Part shown: positions 46,005 to 58,000 of the stretch, one piece after another | Numbering within the stretch: the first letter of the stretch is position 1 | Layout: each line of letters opens with the position of its first letter | Assembly (NCBI RefSeq): GCF_000002235.5 | Contig: NW_022145594.1 | Location: 19,446,412-19,510,411, forward strand | From: Strongylocentrotus purpuratus | Taxonomy: Eukaryota; Echinodermata; Echinoidea; Camarodonta; Strongylocentrotidae | Reading direction: 5' to 3' | Length of the DNA: 64,000 nt | Notes under the pieces: generated by a model | Databases searched by the model: none | What the model saw: only the letters and a program-made list of their open reading frames with translations | Told to the model about the DNA's origin: nothing | Program-made: the position numbers and the translations under genes

Positions 46005-49000
46005 CTTAAATATATCATATTAACAAAAAAAAACTATGTTAGTACGTTTCTGATTACATGTGAGGGCGCCATTTGAGTAGCTGCCGAACTTGATTTTTTA
46101 GCTCTGATTTTATCTGCTTTTTATTACTTCTTCATCTGTTGACACCATTTTATTTTGATATGATGCATTAGAATATGACTTGGAGAGCAAACAGAACAGG
46201 TATGGAGAAGAAGTTATGTGTTCTACTTGTGCATTTTGTGATTTTAAGTTTAGGATGGTCAGCGTCCAGTATATGTACGAGCACTGACATAGTACACACG
46301 TATATCGGGCATTACCAGGCACCGTCTTTCTCACAAGAGACTTTGAATTTGGACAGAACAATGGATGTTCATACCCCCGTATCGAGAACCTCTTACAGCC
46401 CCGGACAACTCCTTTCATTACGTAATACAACAATAAAACCATCGGAGGAAGTACGTCTTGTTGCTAAGAAACTAGCAATAACCAGACGGGGCTGTCGTGC
46501 TGGGCGTCGAGTACGTCGCCCGATCAAAACACGAATTTCTTGCAGGAAAAATGAGCTTAAGACTGTCAAGGAACCTCCACACAAATTGAATCCTAATTTG
46601 AGACACATACAAGTCGTCATCAAGAGATGTAAAGATAGACATCCAACTACTATGCTAACAAACGTACGGTCGATGAATAAAAAGATTGATGAAATGACTG
46701 CAACAGTTAATCATTATGATGCCGATATTGTCGGTGTAACTGAAACCTGGTTTGGTGATTCAAATCCTGCTGTAGCCAATACTTTGCAGGGCTACAAACT
46801 TTTCCATCGAGACAGAACTGCTCAAATGGGGTAGAGGGGTTGCCCTCTACTTGCGAGAGGACTTCGAACTTGACCAGGTCCCACCTCATCTTGAAATAAT
46901 CTGGATTAAAGTTAATTTGTATGACTATGTGAAAGGTAATGCCAACCTCTTTGTATGCGTCGTGTATTCTCCACCCCGTACACCGCACCAAGATGACATA
47001 ATTACCCATCTGATTACCATGGGGGACCATATCAGAAACACTCACCCAGACTCTTCCATGTTGATAGTTGGAGACTTCAACGATCTCGATGTTTCTGTGT
47101 TTGAGAGACATCTCAATTTATCGCAGATGGCTAAGCAACACACCCACAACAATCGCATTCTAGACATGATTTTCACTGATCATCCAGAGCATTATAGCGA
47201 ACTCCTTATCAAAGCTACAATAGCCAATTTTGACTATGCTACCGTGCTGATGACTGGATCACCTCAACTTTCTTCAGACAACGTCGTCAAGACCTGCAGA
47301 CGCCCTCTACGGGACTCCAACATTAGATCCTTTGGGAGATGGATAACGGCCTATAAGTTTGATTGGTTACATCACATTGTAGTACAGCGGATAAGCTCCC
47401 ATATAATGACAAATTGTGCACTTTTTAAGAAAAGCATGAAACTTCTAGCATAGTTAGTTTAGACCATAAGATTTATTTTCAGATGTAGATGGAAGTCAGA
47501 TTTGACCTCTGATGACCCTGAGAGGTCAAATCCAAAATGGTCGCCAGTCCGGAACTCCGGATGGTCTGATTGAACAAACACGCTTATAACTTTTGAAACA
47601 AATAGTTCAGAAAAAACATTTAAGGTGTCACTTCCAACTAAATTGCGGATGCCAATTCATTTGGTAACACTTTTGAGTTCGCCAGAACTCAGGGTTTTGC
47701 ATGTAGGTCAAGGGCAAGGTCAAAATTAACCCAAAAATAGCAAGTTTTGAATATTTTCGAAAAGTTTTCCCATTTATTTGCTATTTGTTCACCCGTATGT
47801 TCTCAAATTTCTTTAGGAATGGTTCCACTGCATAGGCCCCCAACTTAATCCCTTCCAGTTAGTTTATTTCACTAATTATAGCACCAAACCATTATTTGTC
47901 TTGCAACTACATGACCCTTTGCATAGCATGGTCAATGGGCAGCTAGGCAGTATACGGCAAACACCTCAGTTCAAGTCAGGAAAACTGCTCCTTTCCATTA
48001 CTGCTCAATAATAGTCTGGTAAATTGTTCTTTAAGTTACTTTGTGTTTTATTTGGTTCTAAGTAATTTAAAGGATGACTACAAAGTTTGAGGAACAGGCC
48101 ATAAAGCAAAATAACGGTTCTGCTAACACTCGACAACATCACCATGACCAGCAACCTGGAGTGCAGGCAGTATTCCTGAGGGATGTTAAGGCACTTGTGA
48201 CAGTACTGAAAGAGATGGAGAATCCATTTCTAGAACAAAGTCAAGACGTACTAGTTATTGGCACAAGTGACATATCATGGACACCCAAGTGGCTGAAACG
48301 GGGAGAATTAGGATTGAGACCAGGCCTAGGTGAGGAGCAGTACACAAAGTTTATGACAGAAAGGCTAGAGCACTGTACGACATCTGTCACAGGTTATGTC
48401 AATGTAATGGCACAGCTCGCAGCACTTAAGAGTAACTGTGGTCTCTTTTCGAGGATGTACATCTCGTGTGAGACACGGGATGGAAATATGGACAATTTCT
48501 TCTCCCATGAAAAGGAGGCAGCCCCGCCAGTTAAAGCAGATCGACTTTGCTGCCTGGAATCAAATCGGCACGAAAACATTAGTGCACCTGTTTCCCAAGC
48601 AATAGTTCTTGATGGTGCAGCTGTGGTTCAAATGCTCAATCCTGGAACATCAAGAACATTTCAAGAGTATGGAGAAAGAATGTTTGCCCCATACATCTTT
48701 GCTCAACTCGAGAAAAGCCTCCGCATCGATCTTGGTTATGGTGAATACTTACCTGCTTGCCTGAATGCCAAAACAAGACAGGAAAAGGGAAAGGGCACTA
48801 GAAAAATGGTGGCTCTAGCTTCTACTGGGCTGCCAAAAAAAAGGGAAGGACTTCCTTCGAGTCAATGAAAACAAAACCGAATTTTTTGCTTTCCTAGCTG
48901 TCACGCGAAACCGTTCATCTTTCTGTACCACAGGGCAAGGAACTGTATGCAACAGAAGTGGAGTACTCTGCTCTCCTGCTGAGTCACACTTGGCAGGCCT

Positions 49001-52000
49001 TGCCCCATGCTTGCACGAGGAGGCTGACACTCGTCTACTTCTGGTCTTCTGCATGTGGCAGATGCTGTGCAAAAAGGGTGTAAAAAGGTAACCATACGTA
49101 CTGTTGGTACTGATGCGGTTGTACTGACCGTGGCTTCATTCAGAAAGACAGCTATCCTGATGAGCTGTGGATCGCTTTTGGTGTCAGATCAAGTTTTCGG
49201 TACCTAGCTTTTCACAAAATGGTTGCCACCATGAGTCCGACACAGTGTATGACTCTCTCATTATTTCATGCGTTCACCGGGTGTGACATTGTTTCTGCAT
49301 TCAGAGGAAAGAAGACTGCCTGGGAAACTTGGAAGTCTTTCCCAGAGGTGAATGATTTTCTCAGTGAACCCCTGTGCATGGCTAGTGAGGTCAGTGAAGG
49401 ACTAATATTACTGCTAGAGCGATTTGTGATGCTGATGTACGACCGAACCAGTGAGAGCATGGTAGTGAATGATGCCAGGAAACAGCTCTTCGCACAGAAG
49501 TCTAGAAACCTGGAGAACCTTCCTCCAACCCAGGCAGCACTCAAGCAGCACATCAAGCGCACTTGCTACCAGGCCAACTTACTGTTGGAACTAGACATTG
49601 GCCAATAATCCAGAGATGCCAGAGTCATCTGACTTGGGCTGGACAAACGTAACAACTGGGTGGCAGCCTCTTTGGACCACTCCCCCGGAGGTATAAATAT
49701 CATGCCATGAATTGATACATTGTCGCTGCAAGAAAGGGTGCACTTGATCGATGTTGCAAGTGTGTCAAAGCTGTACTCAAGTGCACTGCACTGTGCTCTT
49801 GTTTTTGAGACTGTTAGATTTTGATCGTTACCATTAGGATATTCATAAGTTGTGGACCTTGCTAAATTAATGTGGATATGAACAGGTTTTGTTCTTCTGG
49901 GCCCAATTTCAAAAAGCTGCTTACCGGTAAGCAAATTTTAGTGCTAACTGTAGCAGACATATTTGCTTAAGCAGGTTAGCAAGAAAACAAGGCGTCCACC
50001 TTGCGCGTTCACAGTGGATTTGCATTGTTAGACAATTCATTAAAGTTAATGCATTTTCGTGTGCTTACGGTTAGCAGTGCTATGAAGGAGAAACTTAAAC
50101 GTAAGCACAGAACCGGTCGATAAGCAGCTCTATGAAATGTGGCCCTGGATAGTCAAAGTGGTGGTACATGGGTCTTTCCATTATTTTTAAAATAATGACT
50201 CGTTAAGTGTCAACATGGAGGCAAAGTTTACAACAACAACAAAAAATCCCTGAGTTCTGGCGATCTCAAAAGTATTACTAAATGAATTGGCATCCCAAAT
50301 TTAGTTGTAAATGACACCTTAAACGTTTTTCTGGACTATTTAATTGGTTCAAAAGTTACCCGCATTTGTACATTAGACCATGCGGACTGGTGGCCATTTT
50401 GGATTTGACCTCTCAGGGTCATCAGAGGTCAAATCAAACTGTGAAATAAACTAACTGAAAGGGATTAAGGTGGGGGACTATGCAGGGGAACCATTCCTAA
50501 AGAAATTTGAGAACATAGGGGAGAACAAATGACAAATAAATGGGAAAACTATTTGTAACCATTACAAACTTGCTATTTTTTAGTTAACTTTGACCTTGAC
50601 CTTGACCTACAGGCAAAACCCTGAGTTCTGGCGATCTCAAAAGTGTTACCAAATGAATTGGCATCCCCAAGTTAGTTGGAAATGACACCTTGAGTATTTT
50701 TTTCGACTATTTGGTTCAAAAGTTAAGCGTGTTTGTACAATTAGACCATGCGGACTGGCGGCCATTTTGGATTTGACCTCTCAGGGTCATCAGAGGTCAA
50801 ATCTGACTTCCCTCCACATCTGAAAATAAATCTTATGGTCTAAACTAACTATGCTAGAAGTTTCATGCTTTTCTCAAAAAGTGCACAATTTTCTTGCTAA
50901 GCCGCTGCACTATTGATGCTACTACGGATGAAATGGCAGAGGCCTTTCAGGAAGTACTCATCCAGGCGTATCATGAACACTTCCCATTAGTCGCATCTAA
51001 ACGAGCAAAATATGACAAACCATGGATCACGCGTCACATCCGAGCCCTCATCGAGAATATAGGCAACGAGCGTACGATTCCGGGAACTTGGACAGGTTTC
51101 GTACCGTAAGGAATTTAGTTCAGCGAGAGATATAGCAAAAAGCAAGGCATCTTTCTACACTCGGAAGGTTCAAATGTTGAAACAAAGTGAACCTTCCCAA
51201 TGGCATCGGCAAATTCGTTGCATGGTTGGAGTTACCAAGTCTTCGCTAACCCTTCCACCCTGCCTTAGGCATAACGACTCGCAGTAAGCTGCCAGGGTGA
51301 ATGAACACTTCGCTAACATCTGTAACCAGCTCCCATCACTGGACTGGGCATCTCTACCATCTTATCTTACACCCTTACCACCACCGATTATTCATGCCCA
51401 TCAAGTGTATAACGTCTTACGTCGGCTGAATGCATCCAAGGCAGCGGCACCGGGCGATATTCCAATCAAACTTATCAAGGAGTTTGCAATGGAACTCTCG
51501 GAACCCCTCTCGGTGATATTCAATGCCATTCTTCACACTGGGAACTACCCTTCGAGTTGGAAACGAGCAGTTATCACTCCTATTCCGAAGAAACAGCAAG
51601 TTTCACAACTATCAGACTTACATACTAAAGACATTTTTACAGCGCGACATATCCACCCAGAGGGTGCTCAAGGCGCTTACAATGATCGTGCTACATAATA
51701 TACTTAAATACAATTTTACTTACAATACATTACACATTACACATAAAAAAGGAAGAAGATGATATTAGTTAAAGTTGGCCATTAGATAAGTTTTCAGGCT
51801 GGCCTTGAAACTATCTACTGATTTACAGTCCTTAAGTGTGTTAGGGAGACTGTTCCACAATCGGGGAGCTGCTGAGGCAAATGCTCGATCTTCCCATGAT
51901 CGTCTGGTCTTAGGGATGATCAGAGTTGATGTATTGGCAGAACGCAGACCAGAACGACCAGGCTTGCGAAAGTTGAGTAGAGAAGAGATGTACTGTGGCG

Positions 52001-55000
52001 AGGAGAACTTCAAGGCACGGTATGTGATCAGAAGGATTTTTGTAGGTGAGACGATGTTCAACAGGAAGCCAATGCAGGGGTTTAAGGACTGGAGTGATGT
52101 GGGCGAACTTGCGTGTATATGTCACGAGACGAGCAGCAGCATTCTGAACAACCTGGAGCCTCTTAACTTGAGACATAGGGATGCCATAGAGTAAAGAGTT
52201 ACAACAATCGATGCGGGATGTAACAAATGCATGCACAAGCTGCTCAGCCGCCTTTGTGGTGAGATACTAGCGAATAGCACGAAGATTGCGGAGACTGTGG
52301 ATCGCAAGTTTAACACTTGATCATACTTGCGACCCCATGGTCATATTGGAGTAAAAAATAACTCCAAGATTTCGAACTTTCTTCACTGGAGTAATTGATG
52401 ACGAACCAATATTCAGATAGGGGGTTACCGACTTGGCGAGTTGCTGCTTGGAACCCAGCATAACAAACTGAGATTTGTCGTCATTGAGCTTCAAGTAAAT
52501 CTCCTTCATCCAATTCCTAATGTCACTTATACAGGCTTCAATACGAGCAATCCAGGCATCAACTTCCCCTTGTGTGGGAGAACACGAAAAGTATATCTGC
52601 GTGTCATCAGCATACATATGGTGCTTGAGATTATGCCTCTTGATGATATCATGAAGGGGAAGAGTGTAAATGTTGAAGAGTTGTGGCCCAAGTACCGATC
52701 CCTGAGGCACAGAGAAGCCAAGATGAACTGTCTTAGAGACAGCACTGCGTACACAAACCCTTTGCGATCTGTTTGAGAGATAAGATGTTAACCACTGGTG
52801 AGCCTGTCCACCAATGCCCATAAACTGAAGTCTCTCTAGGAGTATAACATGGTCGACCGTGTCAAATGCACTACTCAGATCGAGCAGAATTCGCCCAGTT
52901 ACTTTTCCACTATCCATTTCGGTGTGGATATCATTTTGCACTCGTAAGAGGGCAGTTTCAACACTGTGTTTTTCTCTGTAGGCTGATTGGAAGTTGTCTT
53001 GAAGGTTATTGTCATTCAAGAAGGACTGAAGACGAGCGGATACTATGCGTTCGATAACCTTCGATAGGAAGCTTAGATTTGCCACAGGTCGATAACTTGC
53101 AAAGTCTTGTCTGTCAAGATTCGGTTTTTTCAAGAGAGGCTTCACAAGAGTACGTTGCATTGAGGCTGGAAAGCTTGCACATCGAAGAGACTTATTAACT
53201 CTTATCGTGCCACAGGGCTAATCCCCACTGTGCCAGATTGTTTTGGAGATAATCTGATTAACGCGATGTTTCTATGAATGGCGACTGCATAACACACAGC
53301 ACAGCCTGAGCATGAACAATAACTCCTACTACGAATGCGCCCTTGCACGCACATGGCACTCAATAGGTAGCGTGCATGCAGCCTCATGGCAGGATATGGG
53401 TTAACAAAGTCTGTAATATATGGTGCAAAGTCGTCAATGCATTCTTTTAGAAGAGCAGTAGGAATTGGATCTAACTCACATGATGATGTTGGAGAATTCA
53501 TGACAACCCTCTTGATCTCACTAATAGAAGTTTTAGCGAAATCAGTCAAAACTGGAACAGATGATGACTCATCATGCTGTACACACTGTCCTGACGAAAG
53601 CTCGACATCAATGTCATCACGGATCTTGGTGACCTTGTTGAAGAAATAATGACAAAAGTTATCAGCCAGTATTTGGTCAGAAGAAGCACCCGGAAGAACA
53701 GTTTCCTTCTTTCGATGCAGCAGAGCGTCTACTACAGTGAAGAGACGTCTTTGGTTTCCTTCGCATTCTGCAACACACTCTGAATAGTATTCAGTTTTTG
53801 CCTTTTCAATTTCTTGGGAAACAACCTGACGCTGTGTCACATATGATTTGCAGTCTTCTTCACTTCTAGTACGCCTCCACTTGCGCTCAAGGCGTCTTCT
53901 AAGGCACTTAGCAGCATGGATTTTCTCAGTCATCCATGGACTCGAAGGTTTGATGATAACACTTCTAGTCTTTTGAGGTGCTAGCTTATCAAGAAGACTA
54001 GTGAGAGAGAGATCATATCTTTCGACAGACGAAGAGATGCTGCTATCCTCAATGTCAATTTCTGACAAAGATTCATGGACTCCAGATCGGAATTGTTCTC
54101 TGTTCATTGATCGTAGAGGGCGAGTTGTGACAGTCCTGCGAGAAGTAGACGGCTTTCTTAAATCAAGGTTACACTGGACAGCGTGGTGATCAGATACTCC
54201 AAGGATAACAGATACATCAGAAACAAGAGTGGCTGAATCCCGAGTAATAAGCAAATCAAGTGTGTGGCCATGTAGATGAGTCCCTTCTCGTACAAGCTGC
54301 TTCATTCCGTAGGATGAAAGTATGTTCATAAACTGCCTTGCCCGTACGTCATTGAAATCGTCGACCCATACATTGAAGTCCCCTGTCAGGACAACTTCGG
54401 AGGGATCAAGAACAAATGAGTCAAGTAGGGTAGCAAACTCTTCAAGGAACAGGCTATAAGGTATTCGCTGGCCTTGCTCTTCCACTATATCTGGGCGATA
54501 AATGACAAGGAGAATAAGTGAACGGCATTGGCATGAAACTCGGGCTTCATAAGCTTCAAATGACATGAAATGTTGTACAGCTTCTAACTTGACCGACAGT
54601 GAACATTTGAACAACAGTCCGACACCACCTCCTCCTTTTCCTTGTCGATCCTTATGATTAAAGGTATATCCCTCAGGTATACAGTTTCCCAAAATAACAT
54701 CATCGTCATCCTTCAACCATGTCTCGGTCAATGCGAGGATGTCAAAATCATTATCAAGTACAAATTCAACGATATCGGTAGTCTTATTCCTTACTGATCT
54801 AGCGTTCAATGTACACATCTTTGCCGAGAGTTTAGTAGGTATTACTGATATTAAGTTTCTAAAGTCAGAAACACGACATGAAGAATGATGTACACGATGT
54901 CCACGATGAGTTGGTTTCACTGAACATATGCCATAGTCCTGTAATATGTGATAGGTATTTAGTGGTATCCTGAGATCAGCACACTTGGGTTGAAAAGACA

Positions 55001-58000
55001 AAAGGTCTTCTCTGGTGTAGGTGATTGTAGGCATTATCACAATAGAAGCTAATAGGATCAGGAGACTCACAACAGTAGTCACCATGCCGATGCTAGCCAT
55101 GGCTGTCTATTCATGTTCTAGTCTAACAATAGTAGAGAACATAATTGTCATGGACATGAATACTATGTGCATCAAGCACTGTAATGGTTGACCATGGGCT
55201 CATACAGGAACATGAAGAAAACATAAATCAAAACTGTAGGTGTTCCAAACATCTAAATCCATCACAAAAATGATCTAGCTGGATCGTGGAGTGATACTTA
55301 AAAGACTGCTGATGAATTCAGAACACTATTCCTAAAACTATCAAGAAAAATTCAACGAAATCACAGAGCTCAACAACAGTGCAAGCTCCTGGCGCAACTG
55401 TATTCAAAGCTTACGGCCCATCTCCATCACCGCAATATTCTCAAGCGTGATGGAAACATTCATCTGTAGATGGGTTACTCGCGACCTCTTACCTGGTATT
55501 GACCAGAAGCAGTTTGGTAATGTTGCTGGCAGCTCCACGTCACATTAACTCATCAGCCTTCTTGACACAATCATAAATAGTATAGACAGACCTGGCCACT
55601 GTGCATCTTTGTGCGCGATCGACTTCGCAAAGGCGTTTGATAACGTGAATCACAATGTTGTCATTGGAAAGTTAATCAACTACGGAGTACAACCTGCACT
55701 GATACCAGCGATTTGTAGTTTTTTGAATGAGCGCAAACAGGCAGTTAGAGTTGGTTCGAGCATATCTTGTGATCTGGGAGTTACATGCGGAGTCCCACAG
55801 GGCACAAAATTAGGTCCCGTGATTTTTCTTGTCATGATTAAAGGTATTACAAAGTTTTGGTGTGGGGTCATGAATTTGGTTCAAATAAACATATTGGAAG
55901 CATATGCGTTCCTACAATAAACATTGATCGTTGTCGCGGTTGAAATCGAGTCTAAAGTTATGAAATTATAAATAATAAACTCTTTAAGTTGTATAGCTCC
56001 CTCTCAAGGTCAAGATATTAATTTAGCTATGAAACAATGTTTCTTGACTAAAATCGACCGATTAGCTATTTCCGTTTGGAAATGATATATCTCAACTACA
56101 TATTCTGAGATTTTCATGGTCGCAGCTACCATTGTACGGCCATAGGCGCTATTTGAAATTTATCAAGATTTACCGGGAGCACCGGTAATTTTTTATATTC
56201 AATTTATCTCGAAAACAGAAGTGTTTTAGGGGCTAATTTTTTCAGTGCTTATAATACATCCACAGGAGCCTCCAAATATATCAAAATTGTAAAGATTCAC
56301 TATCCAACCAATTGTCAAAATTCCCAAAACTTTGTATTACCTTTAAAGATGAAGTTGAGTTCTGGTCATGCGATTGCATTGTGAAAGAAACGGTGTGGAA
56401 TCGACCAGAAAAGGTTGATCATCTAGCGTATAAGAATTTGTGTGTATTGCAAGGTTCTGGAATCATCAAAATAATAATAAATTTGGCCAAGTCTTGGTAA
56501 AGTTACAAACACTGTACACAGAAAGATGTATATGGGACTACACGAACACGCGGCGTAAAAATCCTACCCTGGATTGTTACGATGTTACATGCCATGTTTA
56601 GAATATGAAGGCATTTGAAGAGCCATGCTTTTCAGGGAACATGTCTTATCTGATGTTCTTTCATACTTGCATAATAAGAATGATAACGCTCACAAATTAT
56701 TTTTCACCTCTTCCCAGAACTCAACCTTCTCTTTAATGATGCGTTGAGTGAATTCAACCACAGGTGGAAATATGTGGATGACCTCAGTGTAGTAGAAATC
56801 CGCCGAGCGAATGAGCCCTCTACTGTCCAACTTCAACTTGATAGTCTTGTCTAGTGGTGTGAGTCGAATGACATGAAACCCAACCCTACTAAATGTTGTG
56901 TCATGAATATCTCGTTCGTAAAGCAAGTGCAGTTTCCTAAGCTCTAAGTCGCTGATACCAGCTTATCCGTGGTCGACCACCTCACGTTACTTGGTGTCCA
57001 TCTTCAAGCCGACTTAAAATGGGACACCAATGTTTCAGCGATGGTTTCGAAGGCTAGCAGACGTCTCTACATCGTATATCGCCTCAGAAAATGTAGACTC
57101 CCGACCTCTGATTTGGTTGCTATTTATGCTAATACATCAGACCTGTACTTAAATACGCATCACCTGTCTGGTCCTCGTCACTGACCACTGCTCAATCCAA
57201 TGACATTGAACGTGTGCAGAAAAGGGTCTGTCGAGTCATCCTTGGTGGGTATGACTCCTACCGCGGTGCTTTGGATCACCTCCGTCTTGATTCTCTCCAC
57301 TCACGACGAGAAGGTCTTCTCCTCTCCTTTGCACGTGACCTTCTCACGTCAGCTCGCCATCGTGACTTTCTTCCAAAGTCCCGACGATCACCGTCTGGAA
57401 GGCAGTTACGCAACTCACATCTTCTTCATGAACCAAAATGCAGGACCACAAGATATTACAATTCTAGTATCCCATCAATTGTTCGTTTACTAAATAGGAA
57501 TCCCGACCTCCTCATATAGGTCTAGCTCTTTAATCCTAAACCTCTATTTGAATTTGTATGTAATTTTATGAATATAGTTTGATAAATATGATTTTAATAA
57601 ATATAACTTTGATAAAATGCAGTTTTTAAGAATTTTATTTTGAGAAAAGAAATGTAACTTTCAGAGATATAATTTAGTTAAATGCAATTTTGATCCGATA
57701 AATTATTAAAAAAGATATTCTCATTGCCAATCCATGCAACTCAGAAGGACAATGTATACTATCTGACTTTTTAAATTTAACTTTGATAAATGCAAGTTGA
57801 TCAATGCAATAATTATTAATGTTATTTCAATAAATGTAATTTAATAAATGTAATTTTATGTTTTCAACCGGGTTTTACATCACGTATTCATAAAGATCAT
57901 ACATAACAATATTTAATAATTGTATTTTATCGATTTATTTTTGTATATATACTTCATGTAAATGTTACAGTTTAATCATTTAGTTTCAATCTTTTAATGA

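Larger units (their letters stand above)
47385..50907 (+). mobile_element. Decayed DNA transposon with long TIRs
   Basis: Ends are CAGCGGATAAGC and inverted CAGCGGCTTAGC. Arms of about 470-500 bp (47385-47880 and 50430-50907) are inverted repeats containing tgacctctgatgaccctgag. The right arm is preceded by an extra partial copy at 50215-50430. It interrupts the LINE frame between FDWLHHI and TDEMAEAF. No clear target duplication found. It encodes the broken protein at 48074-49608 and carries the MITE 49898-50147. Confidence 0.75.
51622..55409 (-). mobile_element. Minus-strand CR1/L2-like LINE, 3.8 kb
   Basis: Inserted in the plus-strand LINE between two copies of CTTAC (51617-51621, 55410-55414); joining the flanks restores QLSD-LRPIS of the host element. 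It reads N-terminus, endonuclease, RT and C-terminal WNSLP tail on the minus strand, and its 3' end (51622) has the gcgctgtaaaaatgtcttt form typical of LINE tails. Broken by a piggyBac-like MITE and frameshifts. Confidence 0.8.
55410..57519 (+). pseudogene. LINE reverse transcriptase, catalytic and C-terminal part
   Basis: Resumes LRPISITAIFSSVMETFICR, has a stop near 55548, then CAIDFAKAFDNVNHNVV and GVPQGTKLGPVIFLVMI. It is interrupted by 55842-56732 and resumes NDALSEFNHRWKYVDDLSVV (YVDD in place of YADD), NPTKCCVMNISFVKQ, LTLLGVHLQADLKWD. The C-terminal tail is QKRVCRVILGGYDSYRGALD to IPSIVRLLNRNPDLLI, ending at 57519. Confidence 0.75.

Noticed and set aside
51805..52776. Plus-strand frames of 129 and 111 codons
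   Set aside because: Antisense of the minus-strand LINE reverse transcriptase and tail.
56690..56926. Minus-strand frame ending VEFWEEVKNNL, at first taken for another exon of the gene family
   Set aside because: The plus strand of most of it encodes the LINE reverse transcriptase YVDD region in frame with the rest, and its VEFW end is the terminus of a MITE also present in copy A intron 9.
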